From assembly GCA_963169455.1 (NCBI GenBank), contig CAUJDW010000114.1, forward strand, positions 1-64,000: a stretch of DNA of 64,000 bases, given 5' to 3'. The stretch comes from Bacteroidota bacterium. Its GTDB lineage: Bacteria > Bacteroidota > Bacteroidia > Chitinophagales > Saprospiraceae. Positions 34,257-43,136 of this stretch are shown here, in pieces; positions within the stretch are counted from its first letter, which is position 1; every line of letters begins with the position of its first letter. The position numbers were made by a program, and so were the translations under genes. Under the pieces are notes generated by a model. It searched no databases. It had not been told where the DNA came from and saw nothing but the letters and a program-made list of their open reading frames with translations.

Positions 34257-34787
34257 TTGTTCGAGATCATTGATGCTACAATTGTGAGTGCGCCGGGGAT
34301 CGGTGGAAGTTCTGGAAACACTGAAGCATATTGGATTCTGGCACCAACTGGAACCAACCCAGAGCTAAAGTTCAAGCAATCTAGCTGTTCACCAAGTTCG
34401 TTGTCATTAAGCCCGCCCTGCCAAGATGGCTACAATCCTGGCAAAATCGCAGACATGACTATCACACAAGGAGGCCCAAACCAGGCCATAAACATTACCG
34501 AGGCCCCAGCCCAGGGGAAGGCCCCATACAGCTATTATTTTGGTTTAAGTGGCGCCTACCTTGGCAATCTGATGCCCCCAAATACGGCCGGAGTTAACCC
34601 GAACCCGGGAAATGAAAGCACATGGCCTGAAGTGATGCCAGGTAATGCAAAAGTTAGTTCTGGAATCACGAAATATTCTTTTTTTGTCATAGATGCAGGT
34701 GGTTGTAAATCTGCCGTCAGCAACAATTACTGGAGTAAAATACCCTATAGTGCTGCGTATATGTATATGGATATAACCATTCAGTAA
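34257..34787 (+). CDS. Hypothetical secreted-protein fragment
   Basis: The frame encodes up to 176 residues from TTG 34257, with no ATG at a sensible place. Text such as ITEAPAQGKAPYSYYFGLSG resembles adhesin repeats of gliding-motility or T9SS proteins. A signal-like stretch (KKNSITCSTLVLAFQLSAQ) is encoded just upstream at about 34160-34216 in a different frame. This looks like a secreted protein broken by a frameshift, but it may be chance. It sits between the two ATPase genes. Confidence 0.4.
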   Translation: MFEIIDATIVSAPGIGGSSGNTEAYWILAPTGTNPELKFKQSSCSPSSLSLSPPCQDGYNPGKIADMTITQGGPNQAINITEAPAQGKAPYSYYFGLSGAYLGNLMPPNTAGVNPNPGNESTWPEVMPGNAKVSSGITKYSFFVIDAGGCKSAVSNNYWSKIPYSAAYMYMDITIQ

Positions 34788-34814
34788 AGGCTGTCACTTA
34801 AAACGCCTCAGAAT

Positions 34815-34857
34815 GCCGGCTGGCCAGACAAGATTTGGCCAGCCGGCTTTGCATTTT
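34815..34857 (+). terminator. Candidate terminator hairpin
   Basis: GCCGGCTGGCC (34815-34825) and GGCCAGCCGGC (34837-34847) form an 11-base perfect stem with an 11-base loop. Only short T runs follow (TTTGCATTTT), so it is a moderate terminator. Confidence 0.6.
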
Positions 34858-34923
34858 GGGGGCTGCGCATCCCATGGCAGTCCGAGAGGGATTATTCAAG
34901 TGAAATCAGATCAAACAAACAAC

Positions 34924-34986
34924 ATTTCTCTTGAAAAATGAGTTTTATTTAGAGAAATCTATCAATTTGTTAATTATTTCTCTAAA
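34924..34986 (+). promoter_or_regulatory. Candidate operator of the second AAA ATPase gene
   Basis: TTTAGAGAAAT (34948-34958) and ATTTCTCTAAA (34976-34986) are a perfect 11-base inverted repeat with a 17-base AT-rich spacer; a further half-site ATTTCTCT lies at 34924-34931. The ATG is at 34996. The design matches that upstream of the first paralog (two inverted half-sites plus one extra), but the half-site sequence differs. Confidence 0.6.
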
Positions 34987-34995
34987 CAAAACACC

Positions 34996-36435
34996 ATGAC
35001 GCCAAACCTCATCGGCCGCGAGAAAGAAAAAGAAAAATTAGATAAAATCCTGCAATCGAAGCAGGCGGAGTTTCTCGCTATTTACGGAAGAAGGAGAGTT
35101 GGTAAAACCTTTCTGATCCGCCAGCATCTGCAAGGGCGTATCGTTTTTGAGTTGGCCGGCACGAAAGAAGGAACTAAGGAACAGCAATTGTTGAACTTTT
35201 TTGGAGAATACCTGCGGCGTACCGAGCGAAAGCAGGAAACTTCGGCGCCTCAAACCTGGTTTCAGGCCTTTGAATACCTGGCTGATTATTTGTCCGGATT
35301 ACCCCAACCGGAAACCAAACACGTGGTTTTTTTGGACGAGATGCCATGGATGGACACCCCACGGTCTGAATTCATTCCCGCGCTTGAGTTCTTCTGGAAC
35401 CAGCATATATCCAAAATGAGCCACGTTCTGCTGATCGCCTGCGGCTCGGCTTCGTCCTGGATCAGGAAAAAGCTGATCAACGCCCGGGGCGGGCTGTATA
35501 ACCGCATCACGCAGCGGATCAAACTGATGCCTTTTACCTTGCATGAAACGGCATTATTTCTCCAAAGCCTCGGCGTACAGCTGCCTCCATACCAAATACT
35601 GGAACTCTATATGGCCATGGGCGGCATACCGTTTTATCTCAAAGAAGTAGAGCGAGGCAAAAGCGCCGCCCAACTGATCGATGATATTTGTTTCTCACCC
35701 CAGGGATTGTTGCGTGAGGAATACAACCAGCTTTATCACTCCCTCTTCAGGAATGCCGAGCATCACATCGCCATTATCGAAGCATTGGCGGCCCGGCCGC
35801 AGGGGATGGCCCGAAAAGAGATCGCCGCGGCTACCAGGATAAGTGAGGGCCCATTAACGAAAACGCTTGAAGAGTTATGTGAATGCGATTTCACCAGCAT
35901 ACTCCTGCCCTTGTTCAAAAAGAAGAAAGACGCCGTGTATAAATTGACCGACCTATACTCGCTGTTCTACCTGAAATTTATCCAGCCTAATCCGGGAGCG
36001 GGAAACCGGATATGGGAACAATTGTCCAAACAAAGCGCCTATGCTGCCTGGAGCGGTTACGCCTTCGAGAATATCTGTTTGATGCACGTCAACCAAATCA
36101 AATCGGCCCTGGGTATCAGCGGCGTTTACACCAGGCACGGTTCCTGGAAATTCAAAGGAGACGATAGCCTGCCGGGCGCCCAGATAGACATGATCATTGA
36201 CCGGGCCGATCAGATCATCCATTTGTTCGAGGCTAAATTTACGAAAGAAAACTATGCGCTTAGTAAAGAAGCCGCCGCCCAACTAAGGCTCCGGAAAACC
36301 ATCTTCAAACAGGCCTCTCAAACCAAAAAGGCCGTTTTCACCACCTTGCTCACTACCTATCCCGCCCTGCAAAACAAGTATTACCTTGAAGAGATAGACA
36401 GCGAAATCACGATGGAGGAGTTGTTTGATGTTTAA
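34996..36435 (+). CDS. AAA ATPase with DUF234 nuclease-like C-terminus, paralog 2
   Basis: A 479-residue protein with Walker A GRRRVGKT (31-38), Walker B VVFLDEM in the line HVVFLDEMPWMDTP, the sensor IACGSASSWI, and a C-terminal GAQIDMIIDR with FEAKF, again a D...ExK site. It aligns with the protein at 32644 throughout, but the two are clearly diverged. Each has its own operator candidate, so they appear to be independently regulated units, not an operon. Confidence 0.9.
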   Translation: MTPNLIGREKEKEKLDKILQSKQAEFLAIYGRRRVGKTFLIRQHLQGRIVFELAGTKEGTKEQQLLNFFGEYLRRTERKQETSAPQTWFQAFEYLADYLSGLPQPETKHVVFLDEMPWMDTPRSEFIPALEFFWNQHISKMSHVLLIACGSASSWIRKKLINARGGLYNRITQRIKLMPFTLHETALFLQSLGVQLPPYQILELYMAMGGIPFYLKEVERGKSAAQLIDDICFSPQGLLREEYNQLYHSLFRNAEHHIAIIEALAARPQGMARKEIAAATRISEGPLTKTLEELCECDFTSILLPLFKKKKDAVYKLTDLYSLFYLKFIQPNPGAGNRIWEQLSKQSAYAAWSGYAFENICLMHVNQIKSALGISGVYTRHGSWKFKGDDSLPGAQIDMIIDRADQIIHLFEAKFTKENYALSKEAAAQLRLRKTIFKQASQTKKAVFTTLLTTYPALQNKYYLEEIDSEITMEELFDV

Positions 36436-36451
36436 ATGGCCCAACACCTCC

Positions 36452-38473
36452 TCACTCCGCCCGGACGAACCGCAGCACCACCGGCGCCTGCCCTTCCTCC
36501 AATACCTCCATGGAATACAGGCCTGGCAACAACTGGCTAACTTCCCACTCCATATTCGGCCCGGAAGGGAGCCACTCCCTGGTTTCCAGCAACTGGCCGA
36601 GCTGGTTGCGCAACCTTAGCTCAAGCGGTTTGCCGGAGATAGCGCCTGCTCCTGCCAGAAGCCCGGAGCCTTCATTGCCGGATGTACAAACAAGCGTTAC
36701 CACATCCCGCGCCGGGTTCGGATACAAACTAATGTTCCGTTCCGCAGCAGCCGGTATAGCTGTTTCAACCGGCAACTGCACGAGTGGCAGGCCGCCCCCG
36801 CTAAAGCTCACATTGGTGAATACCCCATCGGCCGGTGTTCCATTGATATTGGTAAAAGCGCCAAAGCCTGCTTCGAGGCAGCTCTCCATGGGAAGCATCT
36901 GAGCCGTAACTATCGAAAAATTCACACCATTAGAGGAATAGTAGCCGAAGAACCAATTGCCCTGCCGCGCCAGCCGCAGCCAGTACGGCGCCGGCCTGCC
37001 GAAGAAGTTGATGGATTTGTTCGCACCGCTCACAGCACGGGATTCCCAACGCACCATATTACTTTGGTTGGAATACATGCCCACCATCCGGCTGCCGGGG
37101 CCCATATTTTCCCGGGCCACGAGCCCTGCATATCCGGTGGGAGTAATGCTCTGCACCCGCACCGTTAATACAAAATTGCCGCACAGCTCCTGGCTGATGA
37201 GCGCGAGGTTGTCCGCGTTGAGGTAATTATTATTGGAATTGGCCAGGATTGTGAAAGCAGGCGGCGTTTGGGAAGGGTTATACTGATAGGTATTGCCCGC
37301 CCCTCCGCTGCCGATGTCTTCACTACCCCAGGGCGCCGGCAGGGTATTTGGAGGGGTGTCGCATTGAACGGTGACCGTAGCCGTACAGGAGCTGGTGTTG
37401 CCACTGACATCCGTAGCCGTCAGAACTACCGGCGCCGAACCGGCGCCGGAAACTACCGTTCCGGCAGCCGGAGACTGGGTTATGGCTTGTACGCCGCAGT
37501 TATCATCGGCGCTGGCCAAAAGAACGAGATTAGGAAGGAATCCGGTGCAGGCCGTATCTAATGTTAATGTTTGTGTTGCCGGACATGCAATCGTTGGGGC
37601 TTCATTATCACTGGCACAAGGCGCCGTTCCCGAAGAAATGTCTTTGTACTGGACGTTTACCACCTGCAATTGCGTATTATTTGTGGTACAGACGGCGATC
37701 GGCTCTTTGGACTGGTTGCTCAAAAACTGGTAGGTGACGATGGTATCCACCCCCAGGTCCAAGCCGAGATATTGAATCGCCACATCCGTAATATCCTGCC
37801 ACCCCAGAGGCGGAATTTTCCCATCGAGCCGGCTTTCGCGGTATTCCGTACTTTTTTGGCGCAATACCTCAAAGGCGCCGCCGGGAATGGCCAGGGCGCC
37901 AAAGCCATCCACCACATCGAGCCGGTTAATGGCAACCCTGATGCGCATAGAGTCGGCGGTGAAGGGCAGCGACCCCACCCCCGGCAGCAGGCCCGGCAAA
38001 AAGGGTAACAGTATCCCCGAGCTTGTCTGGTTGATGTCAAAGAAATTGACAGGCGCCCGGCTCTGCACGATCGGCGGATTATAGTGGGCAATCAGATCGA
38101 TGCCTAACAGGAGCGGGTCGGGGCCCGAAATACCCAGCATGGATACCTGGTTGCCGGATGCGTTCAGGTACACATCCACATTGCCGCCGGGTTTTTGATA
38201 CAACAAAGTTGCCGTCGGGAAAGATGCGGCATCGTCGCCGGCCTGGGGGGACAGAAAAAATTGTTGTGAGGTAGCGGAAGGTTGCAGGTTGCTGAAATCC
38301 CATTGCTGGGGGCCGCCAGGGGGTGTCATGATTATTCCCTGTGGTTGGTTATCAACCGCAAAAAACAGCGTATCTCCTACTGCCGGGAATACCGAATTGG
38401 TGATGGTGATCTGGGCCGTCACCGGTATCAGGAAGCCCATTGAGAGTAGACAAAAAAGTCCGATGTTTTTCAT
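36452..38473 (-). CDS. T9SS-sorted secreted protein with HYR domain
   Basis: A 673-residue protein with signal peptide MKNIGLFCLLSMGFLIPVTA. About residues 290-370 form a HYR-type Ig domain (PTIACPATQTLTLDTACTG to VTLTATDVSGN-like VVLTATDVSGNTSSCTA). A DUF1349/laminin-like beta sandwich (about 380-580; YAGLVARENM, YWLRLARQG) may bind carbohydrate. The end carries the type A sorting tail ISLYPNPARDVVTL. It is exported through the Por secretion system and anchored or released at the cell surface. Confidence 0.88.
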   Translation of the reverse strand: MKNIGLFCLLSMGFLIPVTAQITITNSVFPAVGDTLFFAVDNQPQGIIMTPPGGPQQWDFSNLQPSATSQQFFLSPQAGDDAASFPTATLLYQKPGGNVDVYLNASGNQVSMLGISGPDPLLLGIDLIAHYNPPIVQSRAPVNFFDINQTSSGILLPFLPGLLPGVGSLPFTADSMRIRVAINRLDVVDGFGALAIPGGAFEVLRQKSTEYRESRLDGKIPPLGWQDITDVAIQYLGLDLGVDTIVTYQFLSNQSKEPIAVCTTNNTQLQVVNVQYKDISSGTAPCASDNEAPTIACPATQTLTLDTACTGFLPNLVLLASADDNCGVQAITQSPAAGTVVSGAGSAPVVLTATDVSGNTSSCTATVTVQCDTPPNTLPAPWGSEDIGSGGAGNTYQYNPSQTPPAFTILANSNNNYLNADNLALISQELCGNFVLTVRVQSITPTGYAGLVARENMGPGSRMVGMYSNQSNMVRWESRAVSGANKSINFFGRPAPYWLRLARQGNWFFGYYSSNGVNFSIVTAQMLPMESCLEAGFGAFTNINGTPADGVFTNVSFSGGGLPLVQLPVETAIPAAAERNISLYPNPARDVVTLVCTSGNEGSGLLAGAGAISGKPLELRLRNQLGQLLETREWLPSGPNMEWEVSQLLPGLYSMEVLEEGQAPVVLRFVRAE

Positions 38474-38691
38474 ATAGCATTGTGATTTTAGGAAAAAAAA
38501 CGGAGGTTCTCCCCAGCCGTTGGGTCAAAGAAGCCGGAAATCAGGGGTGGGTAGTTGCTGGAATTTTTTGAAGCGAAGGGCGGGGAAGGGCCCGTTCGCC
38601 CTGTTGATGGGGAACTTCTTCAAAGCCCTGGCAAGATAGGCCGAATTTTTCAATAAACAAATACCTCTTTATGTGTATGGTGCGGAGTTGC

Positions 38692-38720
38692 GTTTACGAA
38701 ACCTTCAAGGTTTCGCAAAC
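38692..38720. other. Short palindrome after the serine hydrolase gene
   Basis: GTTTACGAAACCTT (38692-38705) and AAGGTTTCGCAAAC (38707-38720) are inverted copies with one wobble mismatch and a single-base centre. It lies just past the stop of the reverse-strand gene ending at 38727. No T-run follows, so it may be a repeat rather than a terminator. Confidence 0.5.
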
Positions 38721-38726
38721 GTGCAC

Positions 38727-40256
38727 TCAGCCCGAATGATCGCTCACCATCAGCCATCGCCCTCCGATCTTTTGCATGATGACCGAAAAATAGCCTTGGA
38801 CGGGCTCCTCTCTCTCGGGATACACCAGGTTGAACCGCCCGACGACATAGTAGTAGTTGTCACTGAGGCGGGTGAGGGAAAAATTGTCGGAGTGGAGCCG
38901 GCCCATTTTGCCGGGAGGGTAGTATTTCAGGTAGTTCTGCCGGATGGTGTCATAACCGTAAGTAATGCCCGCCCTGGAAATGGTGCGGATGCTGTCCGAC
39001 TGCAGGTAGGCCGTCATGTAGCAGTCGATGCTGCCCTGGTTCCAGCAGCCCTCCTGTTTTTTGAAATTATCCCGTATGGCCTGCTCGTCGGCAGCAAAAC
39101 CATGCTCCAGAAATCCGGCGATCAGCCGGGCGAAGCGCTGCACATGGGCGTGGTGGCGCCGGCCCATGCCCTGGTCGGTGTTGGTTTGCATGGCGATGGC
39201 GAAGCCGTAGTTTTCCGAATACTCTACCTGCGTGAGATAACCCGGCATCAGGCCGGCATGGCCGAGGAATTTTCCCAGCTCGCTCTGCCAGACGAAAGTA
39301 CCCAGCCCGTAACCGGCGGCGGCGGGCTGGCCGGTGCGGAAGTCCACCGCCGCCGCCAGTTGGGCATGCATTTCCGGGCTGAGTACTTTGCCGCTGTGCA
39401 GCCACTTCATCCAGTAGGCCATATCTTCCACATTGGTGACAAAACCGCCTCCGCACCATTCGAACTGCGGGTTCATGGCGTACAGGCCGTTGTCGACCGT
39501 CTTTTTCGGCAGGCCGAAGAAGTTGTCCTCGCCGATGTAGCCCTGCACCAGCCCCGGCAGGGCGCGCTGGGCGGAGGGATAGGTGTGGCGCAGGTTAAAG
39601 GGAGAGAGCAGGCGGGTTTGCGCCTGGTTGTAAAAGCTGTCGCCGGTGAGCTTTTCGATGATCAGCCCAAGCAGCAGGTAGTTGGTGTCGGAATAACCCC
39701 AGCCTTTAGCCACGGCATGGGTGGGAGGCAGATCGAGCAGTACGGCCAGGCATTCCTGCGGCGCCCAGCTGCGCAAGGGGTCTGCCTTTACGGCCTTGAG
39801 GAAGGCTTCCTGGAAGATGTAGCGCGGCAGCCCGCTGGTATGGTTCATCAGCGAGCGCACCGTCAGTTCGGCGGCATTGGGCAGGCGCTGGAACCAGGCG
39901 TCTGATGTTCCCTGAAAGAAAGTGGCAACCTTATCGTCCAGGCTCAGCTTCCCTTCCGCCACCAGTTGCAACACCACCGCTGAGACAAAAGTCTTTCCCG
40001 TGCTGCCGGTAAACATTTGCCCGCCAACGGGCATGGGCTTTTGCAGCTCCACATCTTCCCAGCCCGAGGCCAGGCTGATGAGGCGGCCGTCGGGCAGCAC
40101 CGCGGCTAAAGTCGCGCCGGGCAGGGCGTCGGCGGCGGTGATGCTGTCGAGGGTGTGCTGCATATTTTGCCGCAGCAGTAAGAAATCACTTTGTGCGGAG
40201 CAGAGGGATGCAAAGGCTATAAAAAAAGCAAGAAGGGGAATTACTCTTTTATACAT
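38727..40256 (-). CDS. Serine hydrolase (class C beta-lactamase family) with SnoaL-like C-terminus
   Basis: A 509-residue exported protein (MYKRVIPLLAFFIAFASLCS). The catalytic Ser-x-x-Lys is STGK in FTGSTGKTFVSAV, the Tyr-x-Asn is YSDTN in GWGYSDTNYLLLG, and a third-box-like HAGLMPGY follows. Relatives are penicillin-binding protein or esterase-like. Residues about 385-509 (KKQEGCWNQGSIDCYMTAYL to GGRWLMVSDHSG) form a SnoaL/DUF4440 domain, a fusion seen in Bacteroidota. Substrate is unknown; resistance to beta-lactams should not be assumed. Confidence 0.88.
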   Translation of the reverse strand: MYKRVIPLLAFFIAFASLCSAQSDFLLLRQNMQHTLDSITAADALPGATLAAVLPDGRLISLASGWEDVELQKPMPVGGQMFTGSTGKTFVSAVVLQLVAEGKLSLDDKVATFFQGTSDAWFQRLPNAAELTVRSLMNHTSGLPRYIFQEAFLKAVKADPLRSWAPQECLAVLLDLPPTHAVAKGWGYSDTNYLLLGLIIEKLTGDSFYNQAQTRLLSPFNLRHTYPSAQRALPGLVQGYIGEDNFFGLPKKTVDNGLYAMNPQFEWCGGGFVTNVEDMAYWMKWLHSGKVLSPEMHAQLAAAVDFRTGQPAAAGYGLGTFVWQSELGKFLGHAGLMPGYLTQVEYSENYGFAIAMQTNTDQGMGRRHHAHVQRFARLIAGFLEHGFAADEQAIRDNFKKQEGCWNQGSIDCYMTAYLQSDSIRTISRAGITYGYDTIRQNYLKYYPPGKMGRLHSDNFSLTRLSDNYYYVVGRFNLVYPEREEPVQGYFSVIMQKIGGRWLMVSDHSG

Positions 40257-40277
40257 TGGTTACAATTTTTGCGATAT

Positions 40278-40334
40278 GCCAGTCACGGGGTGGATATCCC
40301 TGAAAATCTCAGGATCAGCCACCCCGTGACTGGC
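40278..40334. other. Long GC-rich hairpin between hydrolase and histidine kinase genes
   Basis: GCCAGTCACGGGGTGG (40278-40293) and CCACCCCGTGACTGGC (40319-40334) pair perfectly over 16 bases; inside, CCTGA and TCAGG add a small second stem. It lies after the kinase stop and before the hydrolase start on the reverse strand. Without a T-run, it may stabilise or separate messages. Confidence 0.65.
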
Positions 40335-40340
40335 CTCAAG

Positions 40341-41672
40341 TTAAAGCTGCACCGTAAAAACACTGCCCCCTTCCGGCCGGGAAGCCGCAAATATATGCCC
40401 TTTGTGGAGGTGCACGATCTGCCGGCTGAGGCTCAGGCCGATGCCGCTGCCCTCTTTTTTTGTGGTGAAGAAGGGGATGAAAATCTGTGGCAGAAGGCTT
40501 TCGGGGATGCCCGGGCCGTTGTCGGCCACCGATAGTTCGATCGGGCCCGAGGGGTCGCGGGCGGCGGAGACCATCAGTTTGGGGTTGGGCTGCCCGGCCA
40601 TGGCCTCCAGGGCGTTTTTGACGAGGTTGATCAGCACCTGTTCCATGAGGCCCGGGTCGATCAGGGCTGTCAGCGGGTTGAGGGGGTAGTGCTTTTCCAC
40701 CTGCACGCCGGCTTCCTGGATCTGGCGGGAGAACAGCAGCAGCACCCGGTCGAGCAGCTGAACCGGGTCGGCCTGCTCGAAGCGGGGCTGGGGTATCTTG
40801 GCCATCTGCCGGTAGGTTTCCGTGAAGTGGAGCAGCCCGTCGCTGCGGCGGCGGATGGCCTCAATGGATTTCTTGATATCGTCCATGGTTTCCGGTTCCG
40901 GCAGGGCCTGCTCCTGGATCCGCTCATGGGCCATTTCCGCCAGAGAGACCACAGGAGTGATGGAATTCAGGATCTCATGGGTGAGGATGCGGATGAGTTT
41001 CTGCCAGGACTCCAGCTCCTGCCGCTCCAGCTCGGTGTGTATGTTTTGCAGGGCGTACAAATGAAGGGTGTCATCCTGGATCTTCAGGATCGTCTTGCGG
41101 ACCGACAATTGCAGGATCTGGTTGTTGGCGGCCAGTTTGACGAGTTTTTTTTCCCCGGGGTCGATCTCCCGCAAGGCCTCGAACAAGGCGTGGTTGTATT
41201 TTTTTACGGATTCCAGGTTGGGGAAATACGACTTGCGCAACAGGTGCTGTATGCCCTTGTTCATCAGGATGGTCTCGTCGCGCTCATTGAAACAGATTAG
41301 CCCGGTATCGACATTTTCCACGATAGCCTGGAGGAACTGGTACTGCGCCTCCTTTTCCTGGCGGATGCTCCTGAACTTGTCCGTTATCATATTGAGTGCG
41401 GAGGAGAGTTCATACTGGGAAGATTCGCCGGCGGCCGCCGAGTAGTGGGCCTCGAAGTCGTCGTATCTGATGCTGAGCAGGAAGCTGGCCAGTTTTTTAT
41501 TGGTGGCCGTGATCAGCGAATACAGGCTGCCCAGCAGGAGGGCGAGGATGCCTGCGATGATGATGAGCAGAAAAACATTGGCGTACTCCAGCCACAGGTA
41601 CATGCCTGCGAAGACGGCAATGATGATGGCTGCCAGATGGAGGATGGTCCTGATCTTGAAGGCCGTGAGCAT
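40341..41672 (-). CDS. Sensor histidine kinase, NtrY/NtrB-like
   Basis: A 443-residue membrane kinase: two hydrophobic helices (about 8-28 and 32-55), a HAMP/PAS-like region to about 215, the phospho-acceptor His232 in ILTHEILNSITP, then the ATPase lobe with LVKNALEAM, DNGPGIP, FFTTKKEGSGIGLSL. The nine-base gap from the regulator gene shows a shared operon. The H-box ending in NSITP is typical of NtrY-group kinases. Signal unknown. Confidence 0.92.
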   Translation of the reverse strand: MLTAFKIRTILHLAAIIIAVFAGMYLWLEYANVFLLIIIAGILALLLGSLYSLITATNKKLASFLLSIRYDDFEAHYSAAAGESSQYELSSALNMITDKFRSIRQEKEAQYQFLQAIVENVDTGLICFNERDETILMNKGIQHLLRKSYFPNLESVKKYNHALFEALREIDPGEKKLVKLAANNQILQLSVRKTILKIQDDTLHLYALQNIHTELERQELESWQKLIRILTHEILNSITPVVSLAEMAHERIQEQALPEPETMDDIKKSIEAIRRRSDGLLHFTETYRQMAKIPQPRFEQADPVQLLDRVLLLFSRQIQEAGVQVEKHYPLNPLTALIDPGLMEQVLINLVKNALEAMAGQPNPKLMVSAARDPSGPIELSVADNGPGIPESLLPQIFIPFFTTKKEGSGIGLSLSRQIVHLHKGHIFAASRPEGGSVFTVQL

Positions 41673-41680
41673 GGTGGGTA

Positions 41681-43063
41681 TCAGTTGAATGACTGGATGT
41701 CGTGTTTCTCGAGCCTGCGGTAGAGGGCTGCCCGGGTGAGGCCCAGCGCCTCGGCCACCCTGGAGATGTTGCCGCTGTACTTGTCGAGGGCTTCCAGGAT
41801 CAGCCTTTTTTCATTTTCCATGAGGTTCAGGGTCTGTACGGCGCTCTCGTCGGTTACGAGCATGCCGGACAGGTGGAAATCCGAGCTTTTGATGGTGCTG
41901 CCGTCGCAGAGGATAACGGCCCGTTCCACCATGTGCTGTAGTTCCCGGACGTTGCCTGGCCAGGCGTAGCTGCGCAGTTTCTGGTACACTTCCGGCTGGA
42001 CGGACAGCTCGCCTTTGCGGTATTTTCTGGCGTAGAGGTTCAGGTAGTGATCGGCCAGCAGTTCGACGTCGCCGGGGCGTTCCCGCAGGGGGGGGATGTG
42101 GATTTCCACCGTGTTGATGCGGTAGAGCAGGTCTTCCCGGAACCGCCCCTGGGCGATCAGTTCCCGCAGCGGCTGGTTGGTGGCGCTGATGAGCCGTATG
42201 TCCACCTTGCTGCTGCGGTCGCTGCCGACCGGGGTGATGGTGAGCGACTGCAGGGCCTGCAGCAGCTTGGGCTGCATGGAGATGGGGATGTTCCCGATCT
42301 CATCGAGGAAGAGGGTGCCGCCGTGGGCCATCTGGAAGCGCCCCACCCGGTTTTCCACAGCGCCGGTAAAGGCCCCTTTTTTGTGGCCGAACAACTCGCT
42401 TTCACAGAGCGATTCGGGGATGGCGCCCATATCGACCGGCACAAAAACCGCTTTGGCCCGGTGCGATTGCCGGTGGATGGCCCGGGCGATCACCTCCTTA
42501 CCCACGCCATTCTCGCCGAGGATGAGGATGTTGGCGTCGGTGCCGGCCACTTTTGCCACGGTTCGCAGCACCCCCTGCATGGCTTCCGACTCGCCGATCA
42601 CATCGCTGAAGGGCTGCCCCATGGCTTCGCTCATGGCCGACTGCATGGTGCGCGCCTCGCTGAGTTTGGCTTTGGCCTGGGAGAGGGCAAAAACGGCATG
42701 GATCGTGGCCAGGAGTTTTTCGTTGCGCCAGGGTTTCTCCACGAAATCGGCGGCCCCGGCCTTGATGGCTTCCACCACCTTGGGCACGTCGCCGTAAGCC
42801 GTGATCATGATCACCTGGGTGTCGGGGCTGAGCTCCTTGATCTTCCGAAGCCAGGAAAGCCCCTCTTCCCCGTCGGAGCGGCCTTTGCTGAAGTTCATGT
42901 CGAGCAGCACCACATTCGGCTCGTACTGCCGCAGCAGGCGCGGCAGGTGGTAGGGGTTCTCTTCGGTGAAAACGGATTTGTAGTGCTGCCGCAGCAGCAG
43001 GCTCAGGGTGAGGTTGATGTCTTCGTCGTCATCGACGACAAGGATTGTGCCGGGAGTTTTCAT
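41681..43063 (-). CDS. Sigma-54-dependent response regulator, NtrC/NtrX-like
   Basis: A 460-residue protein. The receiver has acidic pocket VVDDDED and phospho-acceptor Asp in VLLDMNFSKG. The AAA+ domain has Walker A GENGVGKE, the sigma-54 contact loop GAFTGA, Walker B GGTLFLDEIGN, and the C-terminal Fis-type helix-turn-helix (ISRVAEALGLTRAALYRRL). It activates sigma-54 promoters when phosphorylated by the kinase downstream. ATG 43063 is chosen over the open start at 43132 because MKTPGTILVVDDDED begins the receiver. Confidence 0.93.
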   Translation of the reverse strand: MKTPGTILVVDDDEDINLTLSLLLRQHYKSVFTEENPYHLPRLLRQYEPNVVLLDMNFSKGRSDGEEGLSWLRKIKELSPDTQVIMITAYGDVPKVVEAIKAGAADFVEKPWRNEKLLATIHAVFALSQAKAKLSEARTMQSAMSEAMGQPFSDVIGESEAMQGVLRTVAKVAGTDANILILGENGVGKEVIARAIHRQSHRAKAVFVPVDMGAIPESLCESELFGHKKGAFTGAVENRVGRFQMAHGGTLFLDEIGNIPISMQPKLLQALQSLTITPVGSDRSSKVDIRLISATNQPLRELIAQGRFREDLLYRINTVEIHIPPLRERPGDVELLADHYLNLYARKYRKGELSVQPEVYQKLRSYAWPGNVRELQHMVERAVILCDGSTIKSSDFHLSGMLVTDESAVQTLNLMENEKRLILEALDKYSGNISRVAEALGLTRAALYRRLEKHDIQSFN

Positions 43064-43136
43064 GTTGGTAAAGGTAGGAAAAAGTGTTCGGAAATGGACA
43101 GTGTGAAAAGTTACGGGGTGGCCTCCAAACAAGCTC

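Noticed and set aside
34112..34375. 87-residue reverse-strand open frame
   Set aside because: No motif, overlaps the more convincing secreted-protein fragment, and has no promoter-like sequence.
38727..40256. Beta-lactam resistance gene
   Set aside because: The fold and Ser-x-x-Lys fit the broad serine hydrolase family, but nothing specific to clinical beta-lactamases was seen.
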